Virus record (IMG/VR): IMGVR_UViG_3300045051_000720
Span: 124,001-188,000 of that record
Reading direction: 5' to 3' (one strand)
Length of the DNA: 64,000 nt
Source: a virus
Part shown: one piece after another, positions 47,300 through 54,721 of the stretch
Numbering within the stretch: the first letter of the stretch is position 1
Layout: each line of letters begins with the position of its first letter
The notes under the pieces: generated by a model
Database searches by the model: none
Seen by the model: only the letters and a program-made list of their open reading frames with translations
Told to the model about the DNA's origin: nothing
Position numbers and translations under genes: made by a program

Positions 47300-47671
47300 A
47301 TGACTTGGCACACTCTTTCCAGCATTTACCACGGCACCCGCCTCACTGAATTGCTCGCCGCCGCGTGTGACGATGGCATCGGCATCATCGCTCGCTGGAC
47401 CCGTCGCGAAGACGGCGCGTGGGATGTTGAGGCAATGGACACCGAAGGCACAGACGGCATGAAGCCAGTGACGGAGTTTGACGAAGGCGAGTCGGTGCCA
47501 CCGGAGCCGCCATCGGCGGAGGCGGAGCCAAAAGCAGAGGACGAGAGCGAGATTTGGCCACCATGCCCCAAGTGTGGCAGTCAGCAGAGTTACGCGGTTG
47601 TCGGCACCCAGCGACGGTGCTGTACCAACTGCCGAACTAAGTTCTGGCCGGAGACCAACGCAACCAAATGA
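47300..47671 (+). CDS. Islet protein with C-terminal zinc ribbon, 123 aa
   Basis: WHTLSSIYHGTRLTELLAAA at the start, an acidic Pro/Glu linker, then CPKCGSQQSY and CCTNCRTKFW, a complete zinc ribbon. Preceded by GGAACGAAAAGG. Coupled by ATGA to the next gene. Confidence 0.6.
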   Translation: MTWHTLSSIYHGTRLTELLAAACDDGIGIIARWTRREDGAWDVEAMDTEGTDGMKPVTEFDEGESVPPEPPSAEAEPKAEDESEIWPPCPKCGSQQSYAVVGTQRRCCTNCRTKFWPETNATK

Positions 47672-47781
47672 ACAAAGACCACAACTGGGAGGCATGGAAA
47701 TCCGGCTTCATGAGCGGAGCGTTTCTAGCGATCTGCGTCATGTGCAGCATCATCTACCTCGTGACCCACTGGACCCGTTGA
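47668..47781 (+). CDS. Islet membrane peptide, 37 aa
   Basis: WKSGFMSGAFLAICVMCSIIY: one membrane helix with short charged ends. The stop leads into TGAACGAAACGAAC. Confidence 0.5.
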   Translation: MNKDHNWEAWKSGFMSGAFLAICVMCSIIYLVTHWTR

Positions 47782-47829
47782 ACGAAACGAACGCTGCGAA
47801 ATCACGTAAGTCACTCGGCAGATCGCCCA

Positions 47830-47875
47830 TTTTCGACATCCAACGACAGGCCTTTTCGACATCCAACGACAGGCC
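47830..47875 (+). repeat. Tandem 23-bp direct repeat at islet edge
   Basis: Two perfect adjacent copies (47830-47852 and 47853-47875) of a unit with TTTTCGACATCC then AACGACAGGCC. Non-coding; a partial third copy (TTTCCTACGAC) may follow. Confidence 0.75.
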
Positions 47876-47892
47876 TTTCCTACGACTTTCCC

Positions 47893-48138
47893 ATGAACAA
47901 CGACATTGCCTCGCGCATCCTCGCTTCGATTGCCGCCCTTCCGGTGCATGAGCAAGCCGATGCGATTTCATCCCTCATCGGCTCGGCGCTCTATCAGATG
48001 CCCCTAGCTACGGTCAACGAGGTCCGCGCCGAGATCGCGGGCCAGTTCGATCCCACCATTCCAATTGTCCGCACCACACTCGATCTGATTGATGGGCATC
48101 TGGCGCTGCGCGAGATCGGCGCGATCAACGAGCCATGA
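47893..48138 (+). CDS. Hypothetical protein, 81 aa
   Basis: First gene after the islet, coupled by ATGA onward. Helical (RILASIAALPVHEQADAIS) with IVRTTLDLIDGHLAL near the end. Unknown. Confidence 0.6.
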   Translation: MNNDIASRILASIAALPVHEQADAISSLIGSALYQMPLATVNEVRAEIAGQFDPTIPIVRTTLDLIDGHLALREIGAINEP

Positions 48139-48320
48139 CCGAGGTCGCACGCCACCTTTCCAATCTGTCGTCGGTCCCGGGCTGGAACCTGACCACGGAC
48201 AAGGTCACCGCGCGGGCGTTATTGGCGCACGAGTGGGTGTTCTGTCAGGGCGACATGCGGGACATCTGCGTTCGGCATCTCGGGCTGGGCGTGTACAAGG
48301 TCTGGACGGAACCACGATGA
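48135..48320 (+). CDS. Hypothetical protein, 61 aa
   Basis: Coupled by ATGA both sides. No motif. Confidence 0.55.
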   Translation: MTEVARHLSNLSSVPGWNLTTDKVTARALLAHEWVFCQGDMRDICVRHLGLGVYKVWTEPR

Positions 48321-48526
48321 CTGGCTGGCGCACCTTCCGCTGCGCGTGCGGGCTGGCCTTTGAGGAGGCCACTCGCGACGCGCTTTCTCCTTCGCTCACT
48401 ATCTGCCCGCGCTGCAATGAGGAGTGTTTTCCTGATGCTCATCGACTTGACGATCTGGCCACCCACATGGGCAACCTGACCATGCCATGGTCGGCGCGGG
48501 TGAGGGTTTTGGGGGATTTGCCCTAG
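48317..48526 (+). CDS. Zinc-ribbon protein, 69 aa
   Basis: FRCACGLAFEE and ICPRCNEECF give C-x-C and C-x2-C knuckles of a rubredoxin-like ribbon. Coupled by ATGA. Confidence 0.6.
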   Translation: MTGWRTFRCACGLAFEEATRDALSPSLTICPRCNEECFPDAHRLDDLATHMGNLTMPWSARVRVLGDLP

Positions 48527-48559
48527 AGACAACGCCATCTGATCTGCTACCTTTTCACC
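48526..48559 (+). promoter_or_regulatory. Leaderless promoter, GAGACA variant
   Basis: GAGACA at 48526, 16-bp spacer, TACCTT at 48548, six bases to ATG 48560. Confidence 0.55.
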
Positions 48560-48934
48560 ATGTCCACCCATTTCCCTCAATCCTCCGGTGGGTCCATCTA
48601 CTTCCCCTGTTCACCCGACCAGTTCGCGGTGTTCAAGCGGGGCGATAGGGTCGTGCGCACAGCGGTCAGCGTCCCCTCTTCCTTTGAGTGGATAGAGAGC
48701 GGTGAGCCGCCGCAGAAGGACAAGGTCTATGTGGTTCGCGACTACCACTACGGCTACGCCGAGACCAACGGCGGTCGCCCCCCTGTCTATGGCCAAATCC
48801 TCAATCTGGTCGAGTGCGTGTGTCATAGGACCCCGCAAGGACTTGAATACGGCTGGTTTCACGCGGGTTTTCGTAAGGTGACCGAGGAGGAGATCGCCGC
48901 GCGAGTGGCCCAGACACAGGAGGTTTCTTTATGA
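48560..48934 (+). CDS. Hypothetical protein, 124 aa
   Basis: YFPCSPDQFAVFKRGDRVV begins a beta-rich protein; KVYVVRDYHYGYAET and LNLVECVCH continue it, resembling a small phage protein family that starts with a hydrophobic strand pair. Unknown. Confidence 0.6.
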   Translation: MSTHFPQSSGGSIYFPCSPDQFAVFKRGDRVVRTAVSVPSSFEWIESGEPPQKDKVYVVRDYHYGYAETNGGRPPVYGQILNLVECVCHRTPQGLEYGWFHAGFRKVTEEEIAARVAQTQEVSL

Positions 48935-49182
48935 CCACATCTATACCCCAATGGGTTCTCGACGCCGCCTCCGAGATCGGAGGGATCGGCGAGCATGGTG
49001 TCCAGCGCACCGCCCAGATCATCGCCAAGCACTGCCGCGCGAGTGATCGCTACCGGGCTGCTCTGGTCGCGCTGGTGGGTTCCGATGATCCCAAGACCCT
49101 GCGGGGCATCCGCGCCTATACGGTTCAGTATGCCCCCAACGAGACCGCCATTCTCAACGCCATCGATCTGTTGCTCGAATGA
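48931..49182 (+). CDS. Hypothetical protein, 83 aa
   Basis: Coupled by ATGA. Helical (TAQIIAKHCRASDRYRAAL), ending in a second helix pair. Unknown. Confidence 0.6.
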   Translation: MTTSIPQWVLDAASEIGGIGEHGVQRTAQIIAKHCRASDRYRAALVALVGSDDPKTLRGIRAYTVQYAPNETAILNAIDLLLE

Positions 49183-49559
49183 ACTGGCGCGCCATGGCCA
49201 AGGCCCCGAAGGACGGGACCCATATTCTGCTCGCCTACCCCTCGTTCAGCGACAACGGTCAGGTCTATGTGGGGATCGGGAGGTGGGTGGATTGCCCACC
49301 CCAAGCCGCGGTCGAGCGCGAATGCCGTGAGGCTTATGACCAACACCGTCCTGTTGTGCCTGTCGATCCGGGCAAACCCCACTGGGAGGTCGCCTATGTC
49401 GCGGAGCTGGAGCACGGCGGGGCCTATAACGGCCACTCCTACGAAGCGCGCTCGGCAACCATCCACCATCCGTTTGGTTGGATGCCGTTGCCCAAGACGC
49501 CCAAGCGTATGTGGCGAGCGACCGCGTCGTTGTCCTACCTGTCCTACCTGAGGGATTGA
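49179..49559 (+). CDS. DUF551-like protein, 126 aa
   Basis: MNWRAMAKAPKDGTHILLAYP at the start and HHPFGWMPLPKTP near the end match the ends of the DUF551 family, common in phages and of unknown role. The middle is longer than usual. Coupled by ATGA. Confidence 0.65.
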   Translation: MNWRAMAKAPKDGTHILLAYPSFSDNGQVYVGIGRWVDCPPQAAVERECREAYDQHRPVVPVDPGKPHWEVAYVAELEHGGAYNGHSYEARSATIHHPFGWMPLPKTPKRMWRATASLSYLSYLRD

Positions 49560-49564
49560 CCCTA

Positions 49565-49598
49565 TTGCGCGCGCCGCGCGGTGTGTTACCATCCGACC
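49565..49598 (+). promoter_or_regulatory. Leaderless promoter, TTGCGC variant
   Basis: TTGCGC at 49565, 16-bp spacer, TACCAT at 49587, six bases to ATG 49599. TTGACC at 49556 is an alternative -35. Confidence 0.5.
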
Positions 49599-50144
49599 AT
49601 GAAGACCATCACCCTTCATCGCCTCAAGACCATCCTTGAGAACCTGACCCACGCCACGCCCGTGGGTGTCATCGCTTTGACCACCGCGGACTGCCGCGCC
49701 AAGGGGCCAACCGGCCCCAACCCATGGGGCAAGGATGGCGTCAAGAAACTGACTCGGCTTAACGCTATGATCGGCACGGACCACGAGCTGTCCATCCAGC
49801 GCCAACAGGCCCGCGAGGGTCAGGAAGCCGATTTCCTCGCTGCGCCGCGCTCATGGGGCGTTCGGATCGGACCGGGGTTGGTTGAGCATAGGGGGCAGTA
49901 CTATTTGCCTCTCCAACTCAGTCCCGTCAACGCGGTGCGTCCATTATACTTGGTCCCCCGAGAACGCGGGGCCAAGACCATCCTCACCGCCGTACCCAAG
50001 GAAATCGTTGCACCGTGGTTATCACCCGCGCGGGATGAGCGTGTCTATCAGGGGGTAGTCCGACCGGTAGTTAGGCGCGATCTAAGGCTTGACAGTATCG
50101 TTAGCATCACTCTTGGCGGGGAGAAGTATCGCATTAGATCTTGA
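49599..50144 (+). CDS. Conserved-looking phage protein, 181 aa
   Basis: KTILENLTHATPVGVIALTT at the start and an internal repeat of beta hairpins resemble a phage family that begins with a short helix then a VGxI strand. RQQAREGQEADFLAAPRSWG in the middle. Function unknown. Confidence 0.6.
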   Translation: MKTITLHRLKTILENLTHATPVGVIALTTADCRAKGPTGPNPWGKDGVKKLTRLNAMIGTDHELSIQRQQAREGQEADFLAAPRSWGVRIGPGLVEHRGQYYLPLQLSPVNAVRPLYLVPRERGAKTILTAVPKEIVAPWLSPARDERVYQGVVRPVVRRDLRLDSIVSITLGGEKYRIRS

Positions 50145-50164
50145 CACTAGGCATCGTTTGGCAA

Positions 50165-50583
50165 CACTTAAAGGCGGGGCTTGGCAGGGCTGGGCACGGC
50201 GGGGCACGGTTAGGCAAGTGTAAGGCAAGGAACGCGGTTCGGTATGGCAACGCGGGGCGACGCCGGGTTTGGCCGGGCGTGGCCGGGCGCGGCGAGGTTG
50301 GGTTAGGCATGGAACATGGTGTGGTGAGGCTGGGTATGGCGGGGCATGAGTAGGGCGAGGAACATGGTAGGGCAAGGCTGGGCGCGGCTGAGCAGGGTCA
50401 GGTCCGGTACGGCTAGGCTCGGTTAGGCAAGGTCCGGGGCAGCGCGAGGTGTGGCACGGCTTGGCTGGGCAACGCACGGCCGGGTCCGGCGAGGCAAGGA
50501 ACGAGGTGAGGTGGGGCAGGGCAGCGCGCGGCGTGGTCAGGCAGGGCTTGGCAGGGCAACGCAAGGTCCGAGGCGCGACGGTC
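50165..50583 (+). repeat. Degenerate five-base-periodic G-rich repeat
   Basis: About 420 bp built from GG(C/T)NN units (GGGCT, TGGCA, CGGCG, AGGCA and so on) in almost unbroken 5-base register with a few shifts. The + strand is extremely G-rich and C-poor. Reading frames through it give low-complexity Gly/Ala/Arg/His peptides and are not genes. Possible roles: replication origin, G-quadruplex-forming block, or packaging/recombination site. It is the only strongly repetitive tract in the window. Confidence 0.8.
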
Positions 50584-50602
50584 TATCCGCGCACAATTTC
50601 TC

Positions 50603-50709
50603 TTGACAGTAGGCTCTAACATCACTACCTTCACATTATCTCCAATAGGCACCTACGCTCAGACAATCACGTCAACGAGCATCACTCGTGACCGAACGAG
50701 ACAACGCAC
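50603..50709 (+). promoter_or_regulatory. Promoter with a ~70-nt 5' leader
   Basis: TTGACA at 50603, 17-bp spacer with TCTAAC, TACCTT at 50626. Unlike the others, the start codon is 78 bases further on. The leader has the hairpin ACGAG-CATCA-CTCGT and ends with CCGAACGAGACAAC before ATG 50710. Confidence 0.6.
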
Positions 50710-51372
50710 ATGCAAAAGTATAATATCGCACTCGTTGGGGCAAATCCGCTCCTTCTTCATCACGACAACATCTCGTGGGCTGGGCTCATGAACGAATGGA
50801 ATACGGACCCCGCGAACAAAGCCAAGTCCGTCGCGGGCGACGACCGCACTCCCGCTCACCGTTGGATTGGTTGTCTATACCACGAGGGTGGTCGTCTCAT
50901 CGTCCCCAGCGATAACCTCATGACTATGCTGCGTGAGGGTGGCGCGCGATGTCCGACTGGAAAGAAAGGCGCGACGTTCAAACGTCAGACCCAATCCGGG
51001 CTGGTTGTCGACCAGAGCGGATGGTCCTTGACTGTTGATGGCAAGGAAATCCCCTATGATCCTATTGCCAAGCTTATCGACGAGCCCGACTTCACCAAGC
51101 ACGAGAAGACGGTAGCGAAGATGGGTTTTGCGCTGTTTGTTAAACGCGCCCGTGTCAACCAGACCAAACATGTCCGTGTGCGTCCTCGGTTCGACCGTTG
51201 GGAGGCGGCGGGCTCCATTACCGTGTTCGACGATACTATCACTGACCGCGTACTCGAAGACATCCTCAAGTTTGGAGGTCGTTACGCCGGTCTTGGCGAT
51301 TGGCGTCCATCATCCCCGAAATCCCCCGGACCATTCGGAACCTTCACGGTGACCGTTTCCCCCGCATCATGA
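50710..51372 (+). CDS. Conserved phage protein, 220 aa
   Basis: GANPLLLHHDNISWAGLMNEW, IVPSDNLMTMLREGG, and ILKFGGRYAGLGDWRP near the end form a distinctive family I have seen in phages and bacteria without assigned function; the C-terminal GRYxGLGDWRP is its hallmark. Codon use is less GC-biased than neighbours, consistent with strong expression from the adjacent promoter. Coupled by ATGA to the next gene. Confidence 0.65.
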   Translation: MQKYNIALVGANPLLLHHDNISWAGLMNEWNTDPANKAKSVAGDDRTPAHRWIGCLYHEGGRLIVPSDNLMTMLREGGARCPTGKKGATFKRQTQSGLVVDQSGWSLTVDGKEIPYDPIAKLIDEPDFTKHEKTVAKMGFALFVKRARVNQTKHVRVRPRFDRWEAAGSITVFDDTITDRVLEDILKFGGRYAGLGDWRPSSPKSPGPFGTFTVTVSPAS

Positions 51373-51842
51373 GCGCAACAACCAAACTCTTCGGCGGCGG
51401 CGTTCCTACTCAACCCGAGGTTGAAAGCCTGATCAAACGATTTGGTGTTCCTGCGGTAGGGACATCGATTCTCTATGTCGATATTGCGGCTACCATTGGA
51501 CATCCTGTTCGTAGCAATCGCTATCTCGCTGTAGTATCAAGGTGGCGTAAACGTCTGTTCCAGCAGCATAATCTATTGCTGGACCCTATTCATGGTGAAT
51601 CCTATACGGTCTGTAACAACAGCCAACGTATTTCCCACAGCACTGGCAAGTACAAAAGCGGCCTTCGGCATATTCGACGTGCGTCCGAAGTAGCTGCTCG
51701 GACCGACACAGAAGGATTGCTTCCCGACGAGATGCGGGCTCGCGACCATATCGTCAAGACCGGTAATGCTTTGCAGCTAGCGGCGGCCACTGCCGCACGG
51801 CAACTCAAATATGTTGCGCCGGGGCTACCTCAGTCAACGTGA
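51369..51842 (+). CDS. Hypothetical protein, 157 aa
   Basis: Coupled by ATGA to the preceding conserved protein and sharing its codon style. SNRYLAVVSRWRKRLFQQHN, then a basic middle and DEMRARDHIVKTGNALQLAA. It resembles phage proteins encoded next to that family; unknown role. Confidence 0.6.
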   Translation: MSATTKLFGGGVPTQPEVESLIKRFGVPAVGTSILYVDIAATIGHPVRSNRYLAVVSRWRKRLFQQHNLLLDPIHGESYTVCNNSQRISHSTGKYKSGLRHIRRASEVAARTDTEGLLPDEMRARDHIVKTGNALQLAAATAARQLKYVAPGLPQST

Positions 51843-51864
51843 AGATGTCACGTACCGTTTTACC

Positions 51865-52302
51865 ATGACCATCGTTGACACCTCCACCCGCCTCCCCACC
51901 ACCCCCGGACCCTACGCGGTTCTGGTCAAACCCGCACAGGGCTACCACCGCGCCATTGAGACCGGCGTGAGCTGGGATGGGTCATGGAAAGGGACCGATG
52001 ATCCCGTCGTCGCGTGGGTTGACACCGCCGCGCGCGTTGCCGTTGTGCCTTCTCCGACTCAGGCGGTTGAACCCTCATCCTATTCCCTCACCCTCGTGGG
52101 CTTCGATCCTACCAGCAAGATCGGCGTGATCAAGCTCGTGCGCGAGCTGACGGGGCTCGGGTTGGCTGAATCCAAAGCGACGGTCGAGGCCCTTGCGATC
52201 AAACCCCTCATGATCAAGGAGAATGCTTCTCGCGCCGAGGTAACCGCACTGGACACCCGTCTGCGCGCGGCGGGTGGGGTGACCAAACTGGAGGCCGTAT
52301 GA
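51865..52302 (+). CDS. Ribosomal protein bL12 C-terminal-domain protein
   Basis: 145 residues. From about residue 72, YSLTLVGFDPTSKIGVIKLVRELTGLGLAESKATVEALAIKPL and the final AAGGVTKLEAV follow the L7/L12 C-terminal domain pattern (VIKxVRExTGLGLxEAK; the domain that recruits translation GTPases). The first 70 residues are not the bL12 N-terminal dimerisation domain; they form a beta-rich module (PGPYAVLVKPAQGYHRAIE). It may hook translation factors or act as a decoy. Stop is coupled by ATGA. Confidence 0.7.
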   Translation: MTIVDTSTRLPTTPGPYAVLVKPAQGYHRAIETGVSWDGSWKGTDDPVVAWVDTAARVAVVPSPTQAVEPSSYSLTLVGFDPTSKIGVIKLVRELTGLGLAESKATVEALAIKPLMIKENASRAEVTALDTRLRAAGGVTKLEAV

Positions 52303-52517
52303 CCGACCGACTCAAAGGCTGCACTGTGATCTTCGATCACGACATCCGCGTGGATGACGCCGAGGCCCTACTCAATGCTATACGCATGATCAAAGGTGTC
52401 CAATCGGTCGAACCCTCCATCAGCACGAGCGAGGATTGGATGGCCGCGCGCAAGGCGAAGACTGATATGATCAATGCCTTCCAGACGTGGCTCAACGAGC
52501 AGTGGGACAAGCGATGA
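52299..52517 (+). CDS. Conserved small phage protein, 72 aa
   Basis: DHDIRVDDAEALLNAIRMIKG and VQSVEPSISTSEDWMAARK match a widespread small phage family that begins with this DIRxDDAE helix. Function unknown. Confidence 0.75.
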   Translation: MTDRLKGCTVIFDHDIRVDDAEALLNAIRMIKGVQSVEPSISTSEDWMAARKAKTDMINAFQTWLNEQWDKR

Positions 52518-52948
52518 ACCGTTCCACTTTTCTCCGTACCATCCTCGCCGCCCCAGCCGCGCTGTGGGCTTTGACCCGTCCCACCCACGCGGTCGATTGG
52601 CGCAAGGAGGTAGACCCCAAGCTACCCCGCGTTCGCGCGGCGGTGTGCTATCAGCGGTTCTACACCAAACTGACCGAGCGTGTCGTCCCACTGCGCGGGC
52701 CTTACAGTGTGCCGCTCCGAACCCATTGGATTGTCGGAAGTACGGCCGAGGGTGACACCGACCGCTTCCGCCAGCTCGAACGGTTCGAGCGTGGCGAGTG
52801 GGTGGTCGAAGACTGTTGGCGCGAGCAGGGAAGAAAACGCATCAGGGGTTCGCTCCAACTGAACCGATGGTCCTACGTCTCTAATCGTGCGTCGTGGGCG
52901 CGGGACATCGTTGCTATCGCGCGGTGGTCAGAGTGGGAGACGACATGA
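52514..52948 (+). CDS. Secreted protein with Tat-like signal, 144 aa
   Basis: NRSTFLRTILAAPAALWAL then THA is a signal-peptide-like N terminus; the Arg-Ser-x-Phe-Leu pattern has only one Arg, so Sec export is as likely as Tat. The mature part is Trp/Arg-rich. Coupled by ATGA. Confidence 0.6.
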   Translation: MNRSTFLRTILAAPAALWALTRPTHAVDWRKEVDPKLPRVRAAVCYQRFYTKLTERVVPLRGPYSVPLRTHWIVGSTAEGDTDRFRQLERFERGEWVVEDCWREQGRKRIRGSLQLNRWSYVSNRASWARDIVAIARWSEWETT

Positions 52949-53148
52949 CCCACCCAACAGATCTCCGCGATACCGTCAGTTCCCGCATCCGCCGCACGGT
53001 CGCGGCCAAGGCTTACAACCGCATCCATGCGTTCAACGCGGGCCGCGCCGAACCCCTCACCGATGACGAAACCCACTGCTGGGCGGCGGGCTTCATTCAA
53101 GGCTACCTGCTGCGCCGCAACGAGCAGGCCAAGAAGAAGACGCGGTGA
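52945..53148 (+). CDS. Hypothetical basic protein, 67 aa
   Basis: Arg/Lys-rich ends and HCWAAGFIQGYLLRRNEQA, a segment with the feel of a short phage family. Unknown. Confidence 0.55.
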   Translation: MTHPTDLRDTVSSRIRRTVAAKAYNRIHAFNAGRAEPLTDDETHCWAAGFIQGYLLRRNEQAKKKTR

Positions 53149-53456
53149 ACCCCGTCCGTCAGCGGGTCGTTGAGAACCCAACCCTGATCGTGGACACCAC
53201 CACCGCCGCGATGGTGGCTTGGCTTCGCGCCGCCGGCTTCGTGGATGGCGATCTCAAGGACATCTCGGACCGCCCACCCGAGGGCGTGTACCTGCGTCGG
53301 GGCACCACCTACGTGTTTATCGCGACCTACGAAGGTCGCTTCTGCGAGGCCATCATCGAGCGACTAGACCAACCCAAACAGCCCAAGCGGAGGGTGGTTG
53401 GTACTGGGACGATTGCGCGATCGATGGACGAGCTGGTGGTGGTCATAGGGTCTTGA
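53145..53456 (+). CDS. Hypothetical protein, 103 aa
   Basis: GTG 53145 overlaps the previous stop (GTGA). Beta-rich C-terminal half. Unknown. Confidence 0.55.
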   Translation: MNPVRQRVVENPTLIVDTTTAAMVAWLRAAGFVDGDLKDISDRPPEGVYLRRGTTYVFIATYEGRFCEAIIERLDQPKQPKRRVVGTGTIARSMDELVVVIGS

Positions 53457-53462
53457 CCCTAC

Positions 53463-53497
53463 TTGACAACCGCGTTCAACTCGGGTAGGGTACCACG
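53463..53497 (+). promoter_or_regulatory. Leaderless promoter
   Basis: TTGACA at 53463, 17-bp spacer with TTCAAC, TAGGGT at 53486, six bases to ATG 53498. Confidence 0.75.
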
Positions 53498-53962
53498 ATG
53501 TCATCCTGCACCTGTCAATCCTGCCAAGGAGCTTGTAAGCGCAAACCCGGCTGGTTCAAGCCCGGTGAGGTTGAAGCCGTGGCCGCGTTCATGGGGTTGA
53601 CGCTGCCCGAGCTGTTCGCCAAACACTTGGCGGCGGATTGGTGGGAGGATAGCGAACCTACCTTCGTGCTCTCTCCCGGCATCATCCGCTTTGGTGAGCC
53701 CCACGTGGGCACCGAGATGCCCGGCAACCCGCTGGGCCAGTGTGTGTTCTACAAGGATGGGCGCTGTTCCATCCATAAGGTCAAGCCTTTTGAGTGCCGG
53801 GCCTACCATCATGAGCTGACTCACGAACAGGTCAAAACCAACCATCGCGCGGCCTTCGAGGCTTGGGCCATGCCCGAGCACCAGAAGCAGATCGCGGACC
53901 TGTTGGGCCGCGAGCCGGTGGCTGAGTCGTACAGCATCTTTGACTCCTTCATGTGGCGATGA
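53498..53962 (+). CDS. YkgJ-type cysteine-cluster protein
   Basis: 154 residues. CTCQSCQGACKRKPG, then CVFYKDGRCSIHKVKPFECR, match the YkgJ / putative zinc- or iron-chelating family with its C-x2-C-x3-C and C-x5-D-x-x-C-x-I-H patterns. The exact activity is unknown. Coupled by ATGA to the next gene; it has its own leaderless promoter. Confidence 0.85.
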   Translation: MSSCTCQSCQGACKRKPGWFKPGEVEAVAAFMGLTLPELFAKHLAADWWEDSEPTFVLSPGIIRFGEPHVGTEMPGNPLGQCVFYKDGRCSIHKVKPFECRAYHHELTHEQVKTNHRAAFEAWAMPEHQKQIADLLGREPVAESYSIFDSFMWR

Positions 53963-54282
53963 AACCCGAACGCCGTCACAGTCGGTCCGAGTGCAAGAAG
54001 ATGGACCGCTTCCTCAAGGACCACGCGTGGGGTGGCTACTGGTACCGCCCGCACAAGCTGCGCAAGATCAGGTACACGGACGCCGACATCGCACTCCTGC
54101 TTGAGGCCCGCAATGCGGCGCAAGAGGCTGGTCGCCGTCGCATGGTGGCGCGCGGGTTGTGGCAGTACGCGCAAGCTGGTGAACTGACCCTCGAACAGGC
54201 CAAGCGGTGGGTGGCCGAGGGCAAGCGATTGCCTGACGAGGTGCTGAAGGAGCATGGGCTGGTCGGGCCTTCGTATTCATGA
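53959..54282 (+). CDS. Hypothetical basic protein, 107 aa
   Basis: Arg/Lys-rich; KRWVAEGKRLPDEVLKEHG near the end. Coupled by ATGA. Unknown. Confidence 0.6.
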   Translation: MKPERRHSRSECKKMDRFLKDHAWGGYWYRPHKLRKIRYTDADIALLLEARNAAQEAGRRRMVARGLWQYAQAGELTLEQAKRWVAEGKRLPDEVLKEHGLVGPSYS

Positions 54283-54512
54283 GCCTCGCCTCTCGCCAAC
54301 GTGAACTCGCCCGTCGTCTGTCCAATCCTCCGCGCAACCCTACTTCGTCCGAACGACGCCGTGGTGCTCCACCCCTCAAGCCCGAGGAGTGGGAACGGTT
54401 GCGGGCATGGCAGGTGGCCCAGCGCGCGGCTCTGTGCGGCCCATGGTTGCCGTGGCCGGATGGCGAGCTGATACCGATCCCCACACCCGATCTCTATCCC
54501 GACCCCCTATGA
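54279..54512 (+). CDS. Hypothetical protein, 77 aa
   Basis: Arg/Pro-rich N terminus (RQRELARRLSNPPRNP), Pro-rich C terminus. Coupled by ATGA. Unknown. Confidence 0.55.
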   Translation: MSLASRQRELARRLSNPPRNPTSSERRRGAPPLKPEEWERLRAWQVAQRAALCGPWLPWPDGELIPIPTPDLYPDPL

Positions 54513-54721
54513 CCACCCGTCTTCCGTGGCCAGAGGTCCAGCGCCTGTACGTGGGCCGCACCTTTCGGCGGCGCACGCCCCGGCAGGAGACTCGCTGGGT
54601 GACCGATGTCACGCTCCGCGGGGACGTGGTTTATCAGTTTGACCGGAACCGCTCATGGACCAAAATCGCGCCACAGGCTGAGTGGCTAGACTGGGTCGCC
54701 AAGGCCAAGGAGATCGCATGA
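54509..54721 (+). CDS. Hypothetical protein, 70 aa
   Basis: Coupled by ATGA. Small beta domain (RWVTDVTLRGDVVYQF). Unknown. Confidence 0.55.
   Translation: MTTRLPWPEVQRLYVGRTFRRRTPRQETRWVTDVTLRGDVVYQFDRNRSWTKIAPQAEWLDWVAKAKEIA

Larger units (their letters stand above)
44044..47892 (+). mobile_element. Minigene islet with GAACGAA-type spacers
   Basis: Seventeen or so small genes in 3.85 kb. Unlike the rest of the window, they are mostly separated by short spacers containing GAACGAA or close variants (e.g. before 44050, 44563, 44761, 45219, 45438, 45743, 46373, 46684, 47053, 47300). No phage-type TTGACA/TATnnT promoter is seen inside, and codon choice appears different. It ends at a tandem 23-bp repeat. 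Most likely a block acquired from another phage or plasmid lineage; no integrase or transposase is present. Confidence 0.55.

Noticed and set aside
47830-47875. CRISPR array
   Set aside because: The two 23-bp copies are directly adjacent with no spacer, and no cas gene is nearby. No other repeat-spacer array was seen in the window.
50141-50353. Reading frames through the pentanucleotide repeat
   Set aside because: They give low-complexity Gly/Ala/Arg/His peptides dictated by the repeat and have no usual start signals.
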